NCBI GenBank assembly: GCA_020352515.1
Contig: CP070678.1
Coordinates: forward strand, 4,142,934-4,206,933
Origin: Phycisphaerales bacterium
GTDB lineage: Bacteria > Planctomycetota > Phycisphaerae > Sedimentisphaerales > Anaerobacaceae
Direction: 5' to 3'
Length of the DNA: 64,000 bases
The notes below the pieces were generated by a model. It had not been told where the DNA came from, ran no database searches, and saw nothing but the letters and a program-made list of their open reading frames with translations. Position 1 is the stretch's first letter. Each line of letters opens with the position of its first letter. Below, one piece after another: positions 7,986 to 16,851 of this stretch. The position numbers were made by a program, and so were the translations under genes.

Positions 7986-7996
7986 GAGAGGAGAAG

Positions 7997-10900
7997 ATGA
8001 TGCGAAGCGGAAACTCAACAATCCTGGTAGTTGCAGCTACCCTCGGTCTGCTGGCCGGCACGGGCAATGCTGAAATCCTCTACACCGTCAAAGACCTTGG
8101 TTCTCCCGCCGAACCAGGTGGCGTGAGCGAGGCGCTCGCGATCAGCAACAGCGGGCTGATTGTCGGTCGCACGCAACATCCCACCGAATTGAGTCGGTGG
8201 CGTGCTACACTATTCCAGCCGGCCGCCCCCAGCATCGCGCTGGACCCTCGATGGGATAGCCTGGCTTGCTCGGTCAATGATACCAGCCAAATCGTTGGAT
8301 GGGTCGGGTGGCGCGCCACCCTGTTCGCCCCGCCCGGAGAAGGCATCGATCTGGGTACGTTAGGTGGAAATCATAGTTACGCGCACGGGATCAACAACAG
8401 CGGGCAAATAGTCGGATTCTCCGCGAACAGTTCACAAACGTGGCGGGCCACATTATTCGTCCCCGGCGGCGCCAACATTGATCTGGGCACCCTTGGCGGG
8501 GATAGCAGCAGGGCATACGCGATCAACAACAAAGGGCAAATTGTCGGCTGCGCATCTCTTGCTCCTGGGGTGTCCCACGCAGCGCTGTTCAACCTGGGCG
8601 GCGAGACCATCGACCTCGGCGGTATTGACGGTGAGGCCTTGGCCATAAATGACAACGGTCAAATCGTCGGCCGTTCGAACGTGAATGGTGGCCCAGACTA
8701 CCATGCCACTCTGTTCAACTATCCTGGTGAGAATATCGACCTCGGAGTCCTGCCCGGCGGAACCAATAGTGTGGCAGAATCGATAAACAACAACGCCCAA
8801 ATTGTCGGGTGGTCCGATTTGCCTGGTGGGCACGAACATGCAGTCGTTTTCATGCCCGGCCAAGAGCCTATTGACCTCAATATCCTCATTGATCCAATTT
8901 CGCTCTGGCACCTTGACAGAGCTCATGGCATTAGCGACGAAGGCTGGATAGTCGGAAAAGGAACCCACGTAAGTTATGACTCTCGTGCTTTTCTCCTTAT
9001 ACCTGAGCGAGTCACCTTCTATGTCAATGCTCAACATGGCAACAACAGTAACACCGGCTGGTATCCGGAAACCGCGTTTGCGACTATCCAGAAAGGCATC
9101 GACACAGCCAAAGACGGGCATTTCGTAATTGTATATCCGGGTACCTACTATGAGAACATCAGTTTCAGGGGCAAGAACATCACGCTCACAAGCGCAGACC
9201 CCAACGATCCGAATATCGTGGCTGAGACCGTTATTGACGGCAACGACGCAGACTCGGTTGTCACCTTCTCCGGCGCCGAGGACAGCAACTGCGTTCTGAC
9301 AGGCTTTACGATCACCGACGGCAACGCCCCCTCCGGCGGAGGTATTTGCGGCAACGGCACGAAGGCCACCATCGAGAAAAACCTCATTATCGCCAACAGC
9401 GCACGCGGCTCAGGCCTGCCCGGCTCGCACGGGGCCGGCGGCGGACTGCTCGACTGCGACGGCTTGATACAGCTAAACATCATCAAGGACAATTCGGCCG
9501 GCTTCGGCGGAGGCCTTTCCGGATGCGACGGCGTTATCCGCCGCAACGTCATTTCCCAAAATCGATGGTACTCGGGCGGCGGTCTGTACGCCTGCAACGG
9601 AGTCGTCAAAAACAACATCCTCATCGGCAACGAAGCCATTTACGGTGGCGCCATCACCGACTGTGACGGCGTCGTCAGCGGCTGTACGATAGTCGGCAAC
9701 TTGGCCTCCACCGCAAGTGCGATCCTCGACTGTAACGGCGTAATCACAAACTGCATCATCTGGGCCAACGCCCCCGCCCACGCCTCGCAGCTTCAGGACT
9801 GCTCCACACCCGACTATTGCTGTATAGAGAATTGGGCCCAGGGTGGCGCAGGCAACATCCGCAGCGACCCCTGTTTTGTGCAGGCAGGCTTCTGGCAGGA
9901 CATGGGTTCCCACTACGACTGGGTCGATGACGACGCCGACTATCACCTCCTGCCCGATTCGCCCTGCATCGATGCTGGAGACCCCGATTACGAGCCTGAG
10001 CCGTACGAGACGGACCTTGACGGCAATCCCCGCATAGCCGGTGCAGCGATCGATATGGGCGTATGTGAATACACGACCTCCATCGAGCTTTCGCAGAACC
10101 TCTTCGAGTTCGAGGCCGTCGAGGGCCGTCCGAGCCCGCCCGTCCAGTTACTCCTTGTCCGCGACGCCGGGCGGGGGATTCTCAACTGGCAAATCACCGA
10201 AGACTGCGACTGGCTATCGGTCGAGCCCAATTCCGGCAGCTCCACAGGTGAGGATGCTATGGTCTGGCTCACGCCGGTAACAGCCGGCCTCGCGCCCGGC
10301 CACTACAACTGCACGCTCACCGTCTCGGCCCCGTTCGCAATAAATAAGCCCGTAGCGGCCAGCCTGACCGTGACTGCCGACTCCTTTCCGAATGGCCCTG
10401 GGTATGCGCAGCAATACGTGGAGTTCGTGAAGTTGGGCGCCCCGTCCTGCTGGTGCCGCCCGTATCAGTGCGACGGTGACGCCGACGTCAGGGACTCCGG
10501 CGTCCCCTTTAAGTACCGCGTATTTACCGGCGACCTGGCCAAGATCATCACCAACTGGCGAAAGACGATTGCTGACCCGACCCTTGACCCCTGCGCCGAC
10601 ATAGACCACAGGGATTCGGGCGCGCCGTTCAAGTACCACGTATTCGCCGGTGATCTGGCCAAGATCATCACCAACTGGAGAAAAAGGGACGCTGACCTGC
10701 CCGGCGACTGCCCCCGCCCGGATGTCCCTCCGCCGCCGAACATGGTCCTTATCAGTACCGGCACGTTCCTGATGGGCGATGCCTTCTGTGAAGGCGGCAG
10801 CGATGAACTTCCCGTCCATACGGTAAAAGTGGATTCTTTCTATATGGGCAAATACGAGATAACCAACGGGCAATACTGCGATTATCTGAACTCTGCCTTG

Positions 10901-11719
10901 GCCCAGGCTCTGATTACAGTTATAAACGGCATCGTCTATAAGGCCGACTCCGGCATGAGCTACCCCTACTGCGACACCTATAGCTCGGACTCTTGCAGCC
11001 AGATAGACTATTCCGGGGGCGCTTTCAGTGTCCGCTCCAAGGCCGGCCGGTCTATGGCGAACGACCCGATGGTTCAAGTAAGCTATTATGGCGCTGCTGC
11101 CTACTGTAACTGGCGGAGCCGGCAGGAGGCAAAGCAGCAGTGCTATGACCTCTCCACGTGGAATTGCGCCTTCTCGAACAAGGGCTACCGCCTGCCGACA
11201 GAGGCCCAGTGGGAATACGCCGCCAGAGGCGGACGCGCAAGCAGGCGATTCCCGTGGGGTAATTACATCTATCACACCCAGGCGAATTACTGCAGTTCAG
11301 CCCTATATTCGTATGATAAGGGCCCTACGAGGGGTAATAATCCCCTCTGGAATGATGGGATATGGCCTTATACATCGCCAGTGGGATTTTTTGATGGGAA
11401 AATGAAGTATCAGGCGGACTATAGTTGGCCTGGGAGTGCAACCACTTACCAGACCACAAATGGGGCAAATAACTATGGTCTTTACGATACGGCCGGCAAC
11501 GTCTATGAGTGGTGCAACGACTGGTATTCGGCCACGTATTACAGTTCGAGCCCGGCGAATAATCCGACAGGTCCGGCTGGTCCACTCAAGTACCGTGTTC
11601 TTCGCGGTGGCTCCTGGCTTGCCACTCCGGTGGACTCCCGTTCAGCAGCTCGCCACGCGGACATGCCTGGCGGCCGACGCAACGACTTCGGCTTTCGTAT
11701 TGTCCTGGACTTGAATTAA
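7997..11719 (+). CDS. Secreted multidomain protein: HAF repeats, beta-helix, dockerin-like modules, FGE-fold domain
   Basis: The protein has 1240 aa and a signal peptide (residues 1-25). About seven HAF-type repeats follow (residues 30-330, pattern LGxLGG...INNxGQIVG). A right-handed beta-helix/parallel repeat region comes next (about 340-680, GGGLxxCDGV repeats), then a BACON-like sandwich (about 695-790). Two tandem dockerin-like modules share GDLAKIITNWRK (about 825-900). The C-terminal FGE/SUMF1-fold domain (about 915-1240) contains RLPTEAQWEYAARGG, NVYEWCNDWY and LRGGSW. The two cysteines used by true formylglycine-generating enzymes after RGGSW are absent, so it is probably a binding domain. 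A second ATG at 8000 has better Shine-Dalgarno spacing. Export is inferred; the target is unknown. Confidence 0.85.
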   Translation: MMRSGNSTILVVAATLGLLAGTGNAEILYTVKDLGSPAEPGGVSEALAISNSGLIVGRTQHPTELSRWRATLFQPAAPSIALDPRWDSLACSVNDTSQIVGWVGWRATLFAPPGEGIDLGTLGGNHSYAHGINNSGQIVGFSANSSQTWRATLFVPGGANIDLGTLGGDSSRAYAINNKGQIVGCASLAPGVSHAALFNLGGETIDLGGIDGEALAINDNGQIVGRSNVNGGPDYHATLFNYPGENIDLGVLPGGTNSVAESINNNAQIVGWSDLPGGHEHAVVFMPGQEPIDLNILIDPISLWHLDRAHGISDEGWIVGKGTHVSYDSRAFLLIPERVTFYVNAQHGNNSNTGWYPETAFATIQKGIDTAKDGHFVIVYPGTYYENISFRGKNITLTSADPNDPNIVAETVIDGNDADSVVTFSGAEDSNCVLTGFTITDGNAPSGGGICGNGTKATIEKNLIIANSARGSGLPGSHGAGGGLLDCDGLIQLNIIKDNSAGFGGGLSGCDGVIRRNVISQNRWYSGGGLYACNGVVKNNILIGNEAIYGGAITDCDGVVSGCTIVGNLASTASAILDCNGVITNCIIWANAPAHASQLQDCSTPDYCCIENWAQGGAGNIRSDPCFVQAGFWQDMGSHYDWVDDDADYHLLPDSPCIDAGDPDYEPEPYETDLDGNPRIAGAAIDMGVCEYTTSIELSQNLFEFEAVEGRPSPPVQLLLVRDAGRGILNWQITEDCDWLSVEPNSGSSTGEDAMVWLTPVTAGLAPGHYNCTLTVSAPFAINKPVAASLTVTADSFPNGPGYAQQYVEFVKLGAPSCWCRPYQCDGDADVRDSGVPFKYRVFTGDLAKIITNWRKTIADPTLDPCADIDHRDSGAPFKYHVFAGDLAKIITNWRKRDADLPGDCPRPDVPPPPNMVLISTGTFLMGDAFCEGGSDELPVHTVKVDSFYMGKYEITNGQYCDYLNSALAQALITVINGIVYKADSGMSYPYCDTYSSDSCSQIDYSGGAFSVRSKAGRSMANDPMVQVSYYGAAAYCNWRSRQEAKQQCYDLSTWNCAFSNKGYRLPTEAQWEYAARGGRASRRFPWGNYIYHTQANYCSSALYSYDKGPTRGNNPLWNDGIWPYTSPVGFFDGKMKYQADYSWPGSATTYQTTNGANNYGLYDTAGNVYEWCNDWYSATYYSSSPANNPTGPAGPLKYRVLRGGSWLATPVDSRSAARHADMPGGRRNDFGFRIVLDLN
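9491..9570 (+). repeat. Donor copy of an 80-bp duplicated segment
   Basis: This segment inside the beta-helix region of the 1240-aa protein recurs at 11999-12078 with 78 of 80 bases identical, and in the same reading frame. Confidence 0.9.
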
Positions 11720-11776
11720 CCCTTTGCTCTTTTACACTTTGCCGACTTTATGACAATGGCCTCCCGCCGGCTCGGG
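11683..11776 (+). repeat. FGE-gene 3' end and downstream repeat, copy A
   Basis: This is about 94 bp covering the last codons of the 1240-aa protein (FGFRIVLDLN-stop) and about 57 bp downstream. It recurs at 16588-16681 with a constant offset of 4905. The 33-bp core starting at TTTTACACTTTGCC is identical in both copies. Confidence 0.9.
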
Positions 11777-11833
11777 CCGTGAGAATTCTTTTCGGCAAAC
11801 TGCCTGCGAATGGCATTCCGAATACGTGATAAG

Positions 11834-12079
11834 ATGAAAGATAAAGCGATTGTCCTATCGACCGCAGCGTTTCTGCTGATATCGGTTCCGGCATGGGCCG
11901 CCATACCGGGTGATTTCGAGCCGGATGGCAACGTGGATTTTAACGACTTCGCCGTTTTCGCCGGCGCATGGCTGACTGCGCCCGACGATCCCGGATGGAA
12001 TTCGGCCAGCTTCGGCGGAGGCCTTTCCGGATGCGACGGCGTTATCCGCCGCAACGTCATTTCCCACAATCGATGGTAA
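11834..12079 (+). pseudogene. Chimeric remnant: signal peptide and dockerin-like module fused to a copied beta-helix piece
   Basis: The frame encodes about 81 aa. A signal peptide (KDKAIVLSTAAFLLIS...) is followed by a dockerin-like calcium loop (NVDFNDFAVFAGAWL). After NSA the sequence becomes a copy of residues from the neighbouring 1240-aa protein (FGGGLSGCDGVIRRNVIS), then stops. The junction is at the DNA duplication 11999-12078. The original gene appears to have lost everything after its dockerin-like module. The frame stays open, so a short secreted peptide could still be made. A GTG/ATG further upstream (11810) is in frame, but ATG 11834 fits the signal peptide better. Confidence 0.7.
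11999..12078 (+). repeat. Acceptor copy of the 80-bp duplicated segment
   Basis: 78 of 80 bases match 9491-9570, with differences at 12008 and 12067. The copy keeps the donor's reading frame and ends one base before the stop codon of the chimeric frame. Confidence 0.9.
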
Positions 12080-12107
12080 ACGGGAAATCCCGGTTAGGCG
12101 AACTACT

Positions 12108-15100
12108 ATGCGCAAGACAACACTTTCGATCGTGGTCGCGTCCGTCCTGCTATTCGGGATGACGACCCAGGCGGCAGATGTCACTGTCCCGGGGGATACC
12201 ATCCGGGGTGTTCCGAACGACGGAGATTGGCCTTCCGGCGAAGCACCCCCGCTGGCGATTGACGATGACATCATGACGAAGTATTTGCATTTCAAAGGAG
12301 ACTTCAACCCCGATCCGGGGACAGGTGGCACCGGTTTTAGAGTTACGCCATCGGCCGGGCAGACTATTGTGACCGGACTGACTTTCACTACAGCGAACGA
12401 CTATCCGGGTCGTGATCCTGTTGCATACAAGCTCTCGGGTTCGAATATAGGAATTGCTGGGCCGTACACGTTGATTGCCGAGGGCCCTATTGTTGATTTC
12501 CGCCAGGCGACTGAGTGGCCGCGCCGGACAAAGAATAGAACTCCGATTTCGTTTGCCAATGGGACGGCGTACTATCACTACGAGCTTTTGTTCACGGCCA
12601 TTCGGAGCGTGTCAAGCGGATGGATCGATAGTATGCAGATTGCAGAAGTTGAGCTACTGGCGCAGGTGGTAAAGGCCCATGACCCAATGCCCAGCGACGG
12701 CGCCGAAAATGTGGGGCCGCACGAGAACCTGGGGACGCTGAGCTGGTCTGCAGGCGACAGCGCGGTATGGCAGTACGCGTATTTCGGGACGAACGAGAGT
12801 GCTGTGGCCAGCGCGACAACGACGTCTCCGGAGTTTGTGGGCAGGCTGAGTGCCGTGCAGACAACGATCACACCTGCCCGTGAGGCGGACACCAGCTATT
12901 ACTGGCGGATCGATCAGGAAGAAAGCGATGGCCACATAGTGAAGGGCAACGTCTGGAGCTTCACGACGGCACCGTTGAAGGCGATCGATCCGGTTCCGGC
13001 AGACGGCGCCGGGCATGTTAGTCCGGATGCCGGGCTTTCGTGGACTGGCGGCTGGGATTCGTCCGAGGGTTTCGATGTGTACTTCGGCACGAGTGAAACC
13101 GCCCTGACCAATGCGAGTCCGGAGAGCCCTCAGTGCGTAAGCAAGGGCCAAGTGGCGCCCTCGTATGATCCCGGGCCGCTGAAGAGGGACACTACGTATT
13201 ACTGGCGGATCGATGACAGGGGGACGAGCACGTACAAGGGTGATACGTGGAGATTCAGAACGGTCTGGTGGGCGCAACCCTATAGTAGTCCCGGCTACGT
13301 GCGGTGCGTGCCCGGCAACGGCGGCAGCTTGAAAACCTCCGGCCCGAGCGCGCTTACGGTCACAGTCAATACTTCCGACAAGAGGCAAACGATCCGCAAC
13401 TTCGGCGCATCCGATTGCTGGTCCGCGCAGTACGTCGGCCAGTGGCCCTCTGCCAAGCGGAACGCGATTGCCGACCTCTTGTTTGAGACGGGCCTCGACG
13501 CTGCGGGCAATCCCAAAGGTATCGGCCTGTCGCTGTGGCGCTTCAATATTGGCACCGGCAGCAACAGACAAAACGACATCCCGGACATTTGGAGAAGGAG
13601 CGACATTTTTCTGTCAGCTGATTACACCTCGTACGACTGGTCGGCTCACCCCGGACAGCGCTGGTTCCTGCAGGCGGCAAAGGCTCGCGGCGTCAAGCAG
13701 TTTCTGGCCTTTCTCGGCAGCCCGCCGATAAACATGACCAAAAACGGAAAGCCTTATTGTGACAGCAACTCCGGCAGTACAAATCTGAGGAGCGACAAAA
13801 TTGATGACTTCGCTGCCTATCTTACGGCTGTTCTCAAGCATTTCAGGGACGCCGAAGGCATAGACTTCGGCTACATCAGCCCCGTCGGCGAGCCGCACTG
13901 GGATTGGGATGGGACTGATCAGGAGGGCTGCAGGTATGACAATAGTGACATCAAGGCGCTAGTGGACGCCTTGCACAGCGAGCTGGTCAGTGAGCAAGTT
14001 GCCACGCAGATCCTGATTCCCGAGGCAGGCGACATAGGGTATTTGTACGGCCAATCCAGCACACGGGGAGATTACATTGACTCGTTCTTCGGGGACGTGA
14101 GCCCCAACTATCTCGGCGACAAGGTGGCACGGAAGGTCGCCTGCCACAGCTACTTCGCAGGTTGGCCCGAGGACGACAGGCTTGTGGGCATGCGCGAAAT
14201 TCTCCGGAATAAGCTCAATCAATACCGCGGCCTTGAGTATTGGGCGACCGAATACTGCATACTCATTCCGGAAGGTTGGTGGGTCCCGCCAAAATATTGG
14301 GGCTACGGCAACAGACGCGATCTAGGCATAGACCCTGCCCTATGGGTCGCCAGGATTATCCACCATGACCTGACGGTGGCAGAGACTTCAGCGTGGCAGT
14401 GGTGGCTTGGCATATCGCCCTATGATTATAAGGACGGCCTTGTGTACGTGGACAAGAGCACGAGCGGGGGCAACTATTACGAGTCGAAGATGTTGTGGGC
14501 GATGGGCAACTTCAGCCGGTTTGTCAGACCGGGCATGCAGCGTGTAGCGGTCGATCGCTCGGACAACGCAACTGCGCGCGATACCGTCAAGGACCTGATG
14601 ATCTCGGGCTACTACCATGCTGATAGTGGCACCGTGGTTGTCGTATTTGTAAATTGGGCACATCAAGACGAGCCGGTGGGACTGAGATTCCTCGGCGCAG
14701 ACGTGGACATGCTGATTCCATATGTCACCAAAGGCGATTCAGGCGCCAGGGACAATCTGACTGCATACAGCGTGCTTGCCCCGGATGATACTATCCGCGT
14801 TCCCGCGCGGTCCGTCGTGACGATAGTTGGAACATGCGCCGATCCACACGACCGCAACGGGGACAGGGACGTGGACTTCAGCGACTTCGCGGGCTTCTGC
14901 TCGCACTGGCTCGAGACAGACTGTGGCAGGTGCGGCGGGGCGGACCTGACCAGAGACGGCAGCGTGGGCTTTGATGATCTTGGGCGCTTCGTTACGGATT
15001 GGCTGAGACGCCCCGGTCCGGTGGCATGTTGGCACCTGGACGAGAGTTCCGGCAGCGTCGCTTACGACAGCTCGGGCAGTAAGCACGGCACGCTTTATGG

Positions 15101-15620
15101 CGAGCCTATCTGGTGGCCGGGCGGCGGGAAGATAGACGGCGCCCTTGAGCTGGACGGGATTGACGACTATATCAGCGTGCCTTTCGTGCTTGACCCTGCG
15201 GCTGCGCCGTTCAGCGTTTTTGCGTGGGCCAAGGGAGGTGGGCCGGGACAGGTCATCATATCTCAGCTGGACTGCACAATCGGCCGTATTACCTACCTCG
15301 GCAGCACGTGGCTGGGCACAGATCCGTCGGAGGGCGGACTCATCACCGGTTTAATGGAGATTCCGTTCGGTGCGCTGGAGTCGGGACATGTAATCACCGA
15401 CGGCGAGTGGCACCATGTGGGCCTTGTATATGATTGCGACGCGTCGCAGAGGCGCCTGTACGTCGATGGAGTCGAGGTCGCCGCGGACACGAGTCCGGTG
15501 GGCGGGGTCAGTTCGGGAGGATCTCTGTATATCGGCGCGGGAAGGTACCTAGGCGCAGGTGGCTTTTTCTCCGGCCTGCTGGACGACATTCGGATATACG
15601 ACCGAGCGGTGAGGCCGTAG
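12108..15620 (+). CDS. Secreted GH30-type glycoside hydrolase with dockerin-like and LamG modules
   Basis: The protein has 1170 aa: signal peptide (1-22), a discoidin-like sandwich (about 25-185), two fibronectin III-like modules (about 185-390), a GH30 catalytic barrel plus side sandwich (about 415-905), a dockerin-like module (about 910-965) and a LamG/concanavalin-like domain (about 970-1170). It resembles the endo-beta-1,6-galactanase branch of GH30. Likely catalytic residues are Glu595 in SPVGEPHWDW (acid/base) and Glu715 in YWATEYCIL (nucleophile). Clan GH-A normally has Asn before the acid/base Glu; here it is Gly. The Shine-Dalgarno is weak (TTAGGCG). The substrate is inferred only at family level. 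Confidence 0.85.
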   Translation: MRKTTLSIVVASVLLFGMTTQAADVTVPGDTIRGVPNDGDWPSGEAPPLAIDDDIMTKYLHFKGDFNPDPGTGGTGFRVTPSAGQTIVTGLTFTTANDYPGRDPVAYKLSGSNIGIAGPYTLIAEGPIVDFRQATEWPRRTKNRTPISFANGTAYYHYELLFTAIRSVSSGWIDSMQIAEVELLAQVVKAHDPMPSDGAENVGPHENLGTLSWSAGDSAVWQYAYFGTNESAVASATTTSPEFVGRLSAVQTTITPAREADTSYYWRIDQEESDGHIVKGNVWSFTTAPLKAIDPVPADGAGHVSPDAGLSWTGGWDSSEGFDVYFGTSETALTNASPESPQCVSKGQVAPSYDPGPLKRDTTYYWRIDDRGTSTYKGDTWRFRTVWWAQPYSSPGYVRCVPGNGGSLKTSGPSALTVTVNTSDKRQTIRNFGASDCWSAQYVGQWPSAKRNAIADLLFETGLDAAGNPKGIGLSLWRFNIGTGSNRQNDIPDIWRRSDIFLSADYTSYDWSAHPGQRWFLQAAKARGVKQFLAFLGSPPINMTKNGKPYCDSNSGSTNLRSDKIDDFAAYLTAVLKHFRDAEGIDFGYISPVGEPHWDWDGTDQEGCRYDNSDIKALVDALHSELVSEQVATQILIPEAGDIGYLYGQSSTRGDYIDSFFGDVSPNYLGDKVARKVACHSYFAGWPEDDRLVGMREILRNKLNQYRGLEYWATEYCILIPEGWWVPPKYWGYGNRRDLGIDPALWVARIIHHDLTVAETSAWQWWLGISPYDYKDGLVYVDKSTSGGNYYESKMLWAMGNFSRFVRPGMQRVAVDRSDNATARDTVKDLMISGYYHADSGTVVVVFVNWAHQDEPVGLRFLGADVDMLIPYVTKGDSGARDNLTAYSVLAPDDTIRVPARSVVTIVGTCADPHDRNGDRDVDFSDFAGFCSHWLETDCGRCGGADLTRDGSVGFDDLGRFVTDWLRRPGPVACWHLDESSGSVAYDSSGSKHGTLYGEPIWWPGGGKIDGALELDGIDDYISVPFVLDPAAAPFSVFAWAKGGGPGQVIISQLDCTIGRITYLGSTWLGTDPSEGGLITGLMEIPFGALESGHVITDGEWHHVGLVYDCDASQRRLYVDGVEVAADTSPVGGVSSGGSLYIGAGRYLGAGGFFSGLLDDIRIYDRAVRP

Positions 15621-15801
15621 TTTCTATACTCTTGTTATACAAAGACGCGCCGATGGGTGACCGAGAGCACGTAGGCGATCTTGGTCGAATTGAGCGTGCC
15701 GGGACGGCGAGACTCTTGAGAGCTATAGGTGCTCCGACCCTGCGCGAAGATGAATAAGTGACAAGACCGTCGTCTGAGTTTGCAGGTAGGCCTATGTCGT
15801 A

Positions 15802-16130
15802 CTAGAGATGGAGCCCGGCGGTGCCTTTCGGTCTTTTGTTGCGGCCCCGGCCCTGGTGCTCCTTGGCTTCGAGCTCGGTTTGCTGGCCCTTATCCCCCAT
15901 TTGCTCCATCCACTTGAGTAATTGCCTTCTGAGTTGGGCCTTAACCTCGGCGTATTCGGGACGGTCCGCGAGGTTGTTCCACTCGTACGGATCGTTGACG
16001 ACGTAGTAGAGCTCTTCGCCGGGCCTATGCTGGTAGCGGCGGACCTTTTCGGCTGCGTCGTTGTCATTCGCAGCCTTTGCCTGCCATGACTTGAATATGC
16101 CCGATTGGACACAGGCGTTGCGGAATGTGG
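15802..16130 (-). pseudogene. C-terminal remnant of a sulfatase
   Basis: On the minus strand about 100 codons read as the C-terminal end of an arylsulfatase/choline-sulfatase-type protein (SGIFKSWQAKAANDNDAA, then RPGEELYYVVNDPYEWNNLA, then a basic tail and stop at 15802). The catalytic N-terminal two thirds (CxPSR) is missing, and upstream of about 16130 the homology ends inside another gene's remnant. The open frame continues but does not look like sulfatase there. Confidence 0.75.
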
Positions 16131-16387
16131 GCAAGATCAGTGTCATCGGGTTCGACAGTTCCGAGAGGATGATTGCCGGCCTGAGAGAGGGCAAGCTCGA
16201 TGGCTTCGTAGTGCAGGATCCGATGAAAATTGGATATCTGGGCGTCAAGACGCTGGTGAGGCATCTGCGCGGTGAGGAGGTGGAGCGGCGGATAGACACC
16301 GACTCGATACTGGTGACCGGTGAGAATATCGATGAGCCGGAGATTCAGAGCCTGCTGAATCCGGACCTGGACAGGTGGCTCAAATAG
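16115..16387 (+). pseudogene. C-terminal remnant of a periplasmic sugar-binding protein (RbsB type)
   Basis: On the plus strand about 90 codons read as the end of a type I periplasmic binding protein (KISVIGFDSSERMIAGLREG, then FVVQDPMKIGYLGVKTLV). There is no N-terminal lobe, signal peptide or associated permease/ATPase gene. It meets the oppositely oriented sulfatase remnant near 16115-16135, which marks a recombination junction. Confidence 0.75.
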
Positions 16388-16418
16388 CTCGTCAGGCTGT
16401 GGGTATCGCCCGGGAGTC

Positions 16419-16437
16419 GTCCGAAATTGAATCGGAC
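16419..16437. other. Hairpin after the sugar-binding-protein remnant
   Basis: GTCCGA (16419-16424) and TCGGAC (16432-16437) form a 6-bp stem with a 7-base loop, 31 bases after the remnant's stop. No T-run follows. It may be a relic of the original gene's terminator. Confidence 0.3.
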
Positions 16438-16587
16438 ATAATCATCCCGCCTGCTTGGATGAACGGCGAGCATTTCTGTGGGCCTGTACACGACTCTGGT
16501 GCCCGAGCCGCTGAATCACCCGTTTCTGGTTCTAATCCTTCTTAACCCTGAGTGTGACCTTCAACCTCCTTCATCTCGGGCAGTTTC

Positions 16588-16681
16588 CGACTGCGGCTTC
16601 CGTGTTGTCCTGGATTTGAACTGACCCTTCGATCTTTTACACTTTGCCGACTTTATGACAATGGCCTCCCGCCAATTCGGG
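16588..16681 (+). repeat. FGE-gene 3' end and downstream repeat, copy B
   Basis: Matches 11683-11776. It includes the relic codons at 16589-16624 and the conserved downstream segment. Confidence 0.9.
16589..16624 (+). pseudogene. Relic 3' end of a second FGE-fold protein gene
   Basis: Twelve codons read DCGFRVVLDLN-stop, matching the end of the 1240-aa protein (DFGFRIVLDLN-stop) with mostly synonymous or conservative changes, and the shared downstream sequence follows. Nothing upstream resembles the rest of an FGE-fold domain, so the body of the gene has been lost. Confidence 0.75.
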
Positions 16682-16727
16682 CGGAGCCTCGTCCCCGGCT
16701 GTCCCCACGGGCGTAAATCCCAAGCTG

Positions 16728-16824
16728 CCGCATTAAATCATTGCACGCCCTTGAACTTCAAGCCGGCCTTCCGGTATAATCAAACCGCTCGGAGTGTAGG
16801 CGCAGCGTCTATGACCCCAAATCG
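16728..16824 (+). repeat. Duplicated upstream region, copy B
   Basis: Aligns without gaps to 17826-17922 at about 70 percent identity. Shared landmarks are CCGCATTAAATC, a promoter in the same place and CTATGAC-CCAAAT. Each copy lies before a coding sequence. Confidence 0.7.
16751..16780 (+). promoter_or_regulatory. Sigma-70-type promoter of the secreted dockerin-like protein gene
   Basis: TTGAAC-N18-TATAAT, with the start expected near 16787 and a leader of about 65 bases. The homologous promoter at 17849-17878 has the same spacing. Confidence 0.6.
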
Positions 16825-16851
16825 TAAACCTCAGTTGAAAGGAGTATGAAG

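Noticed and set aside
15653-15757. 34-codon ORF after the GH30 gene
   Set aside because: A short frame with no ribosome binding site and no recognised similarity. It could be another relic but cannot be supported.
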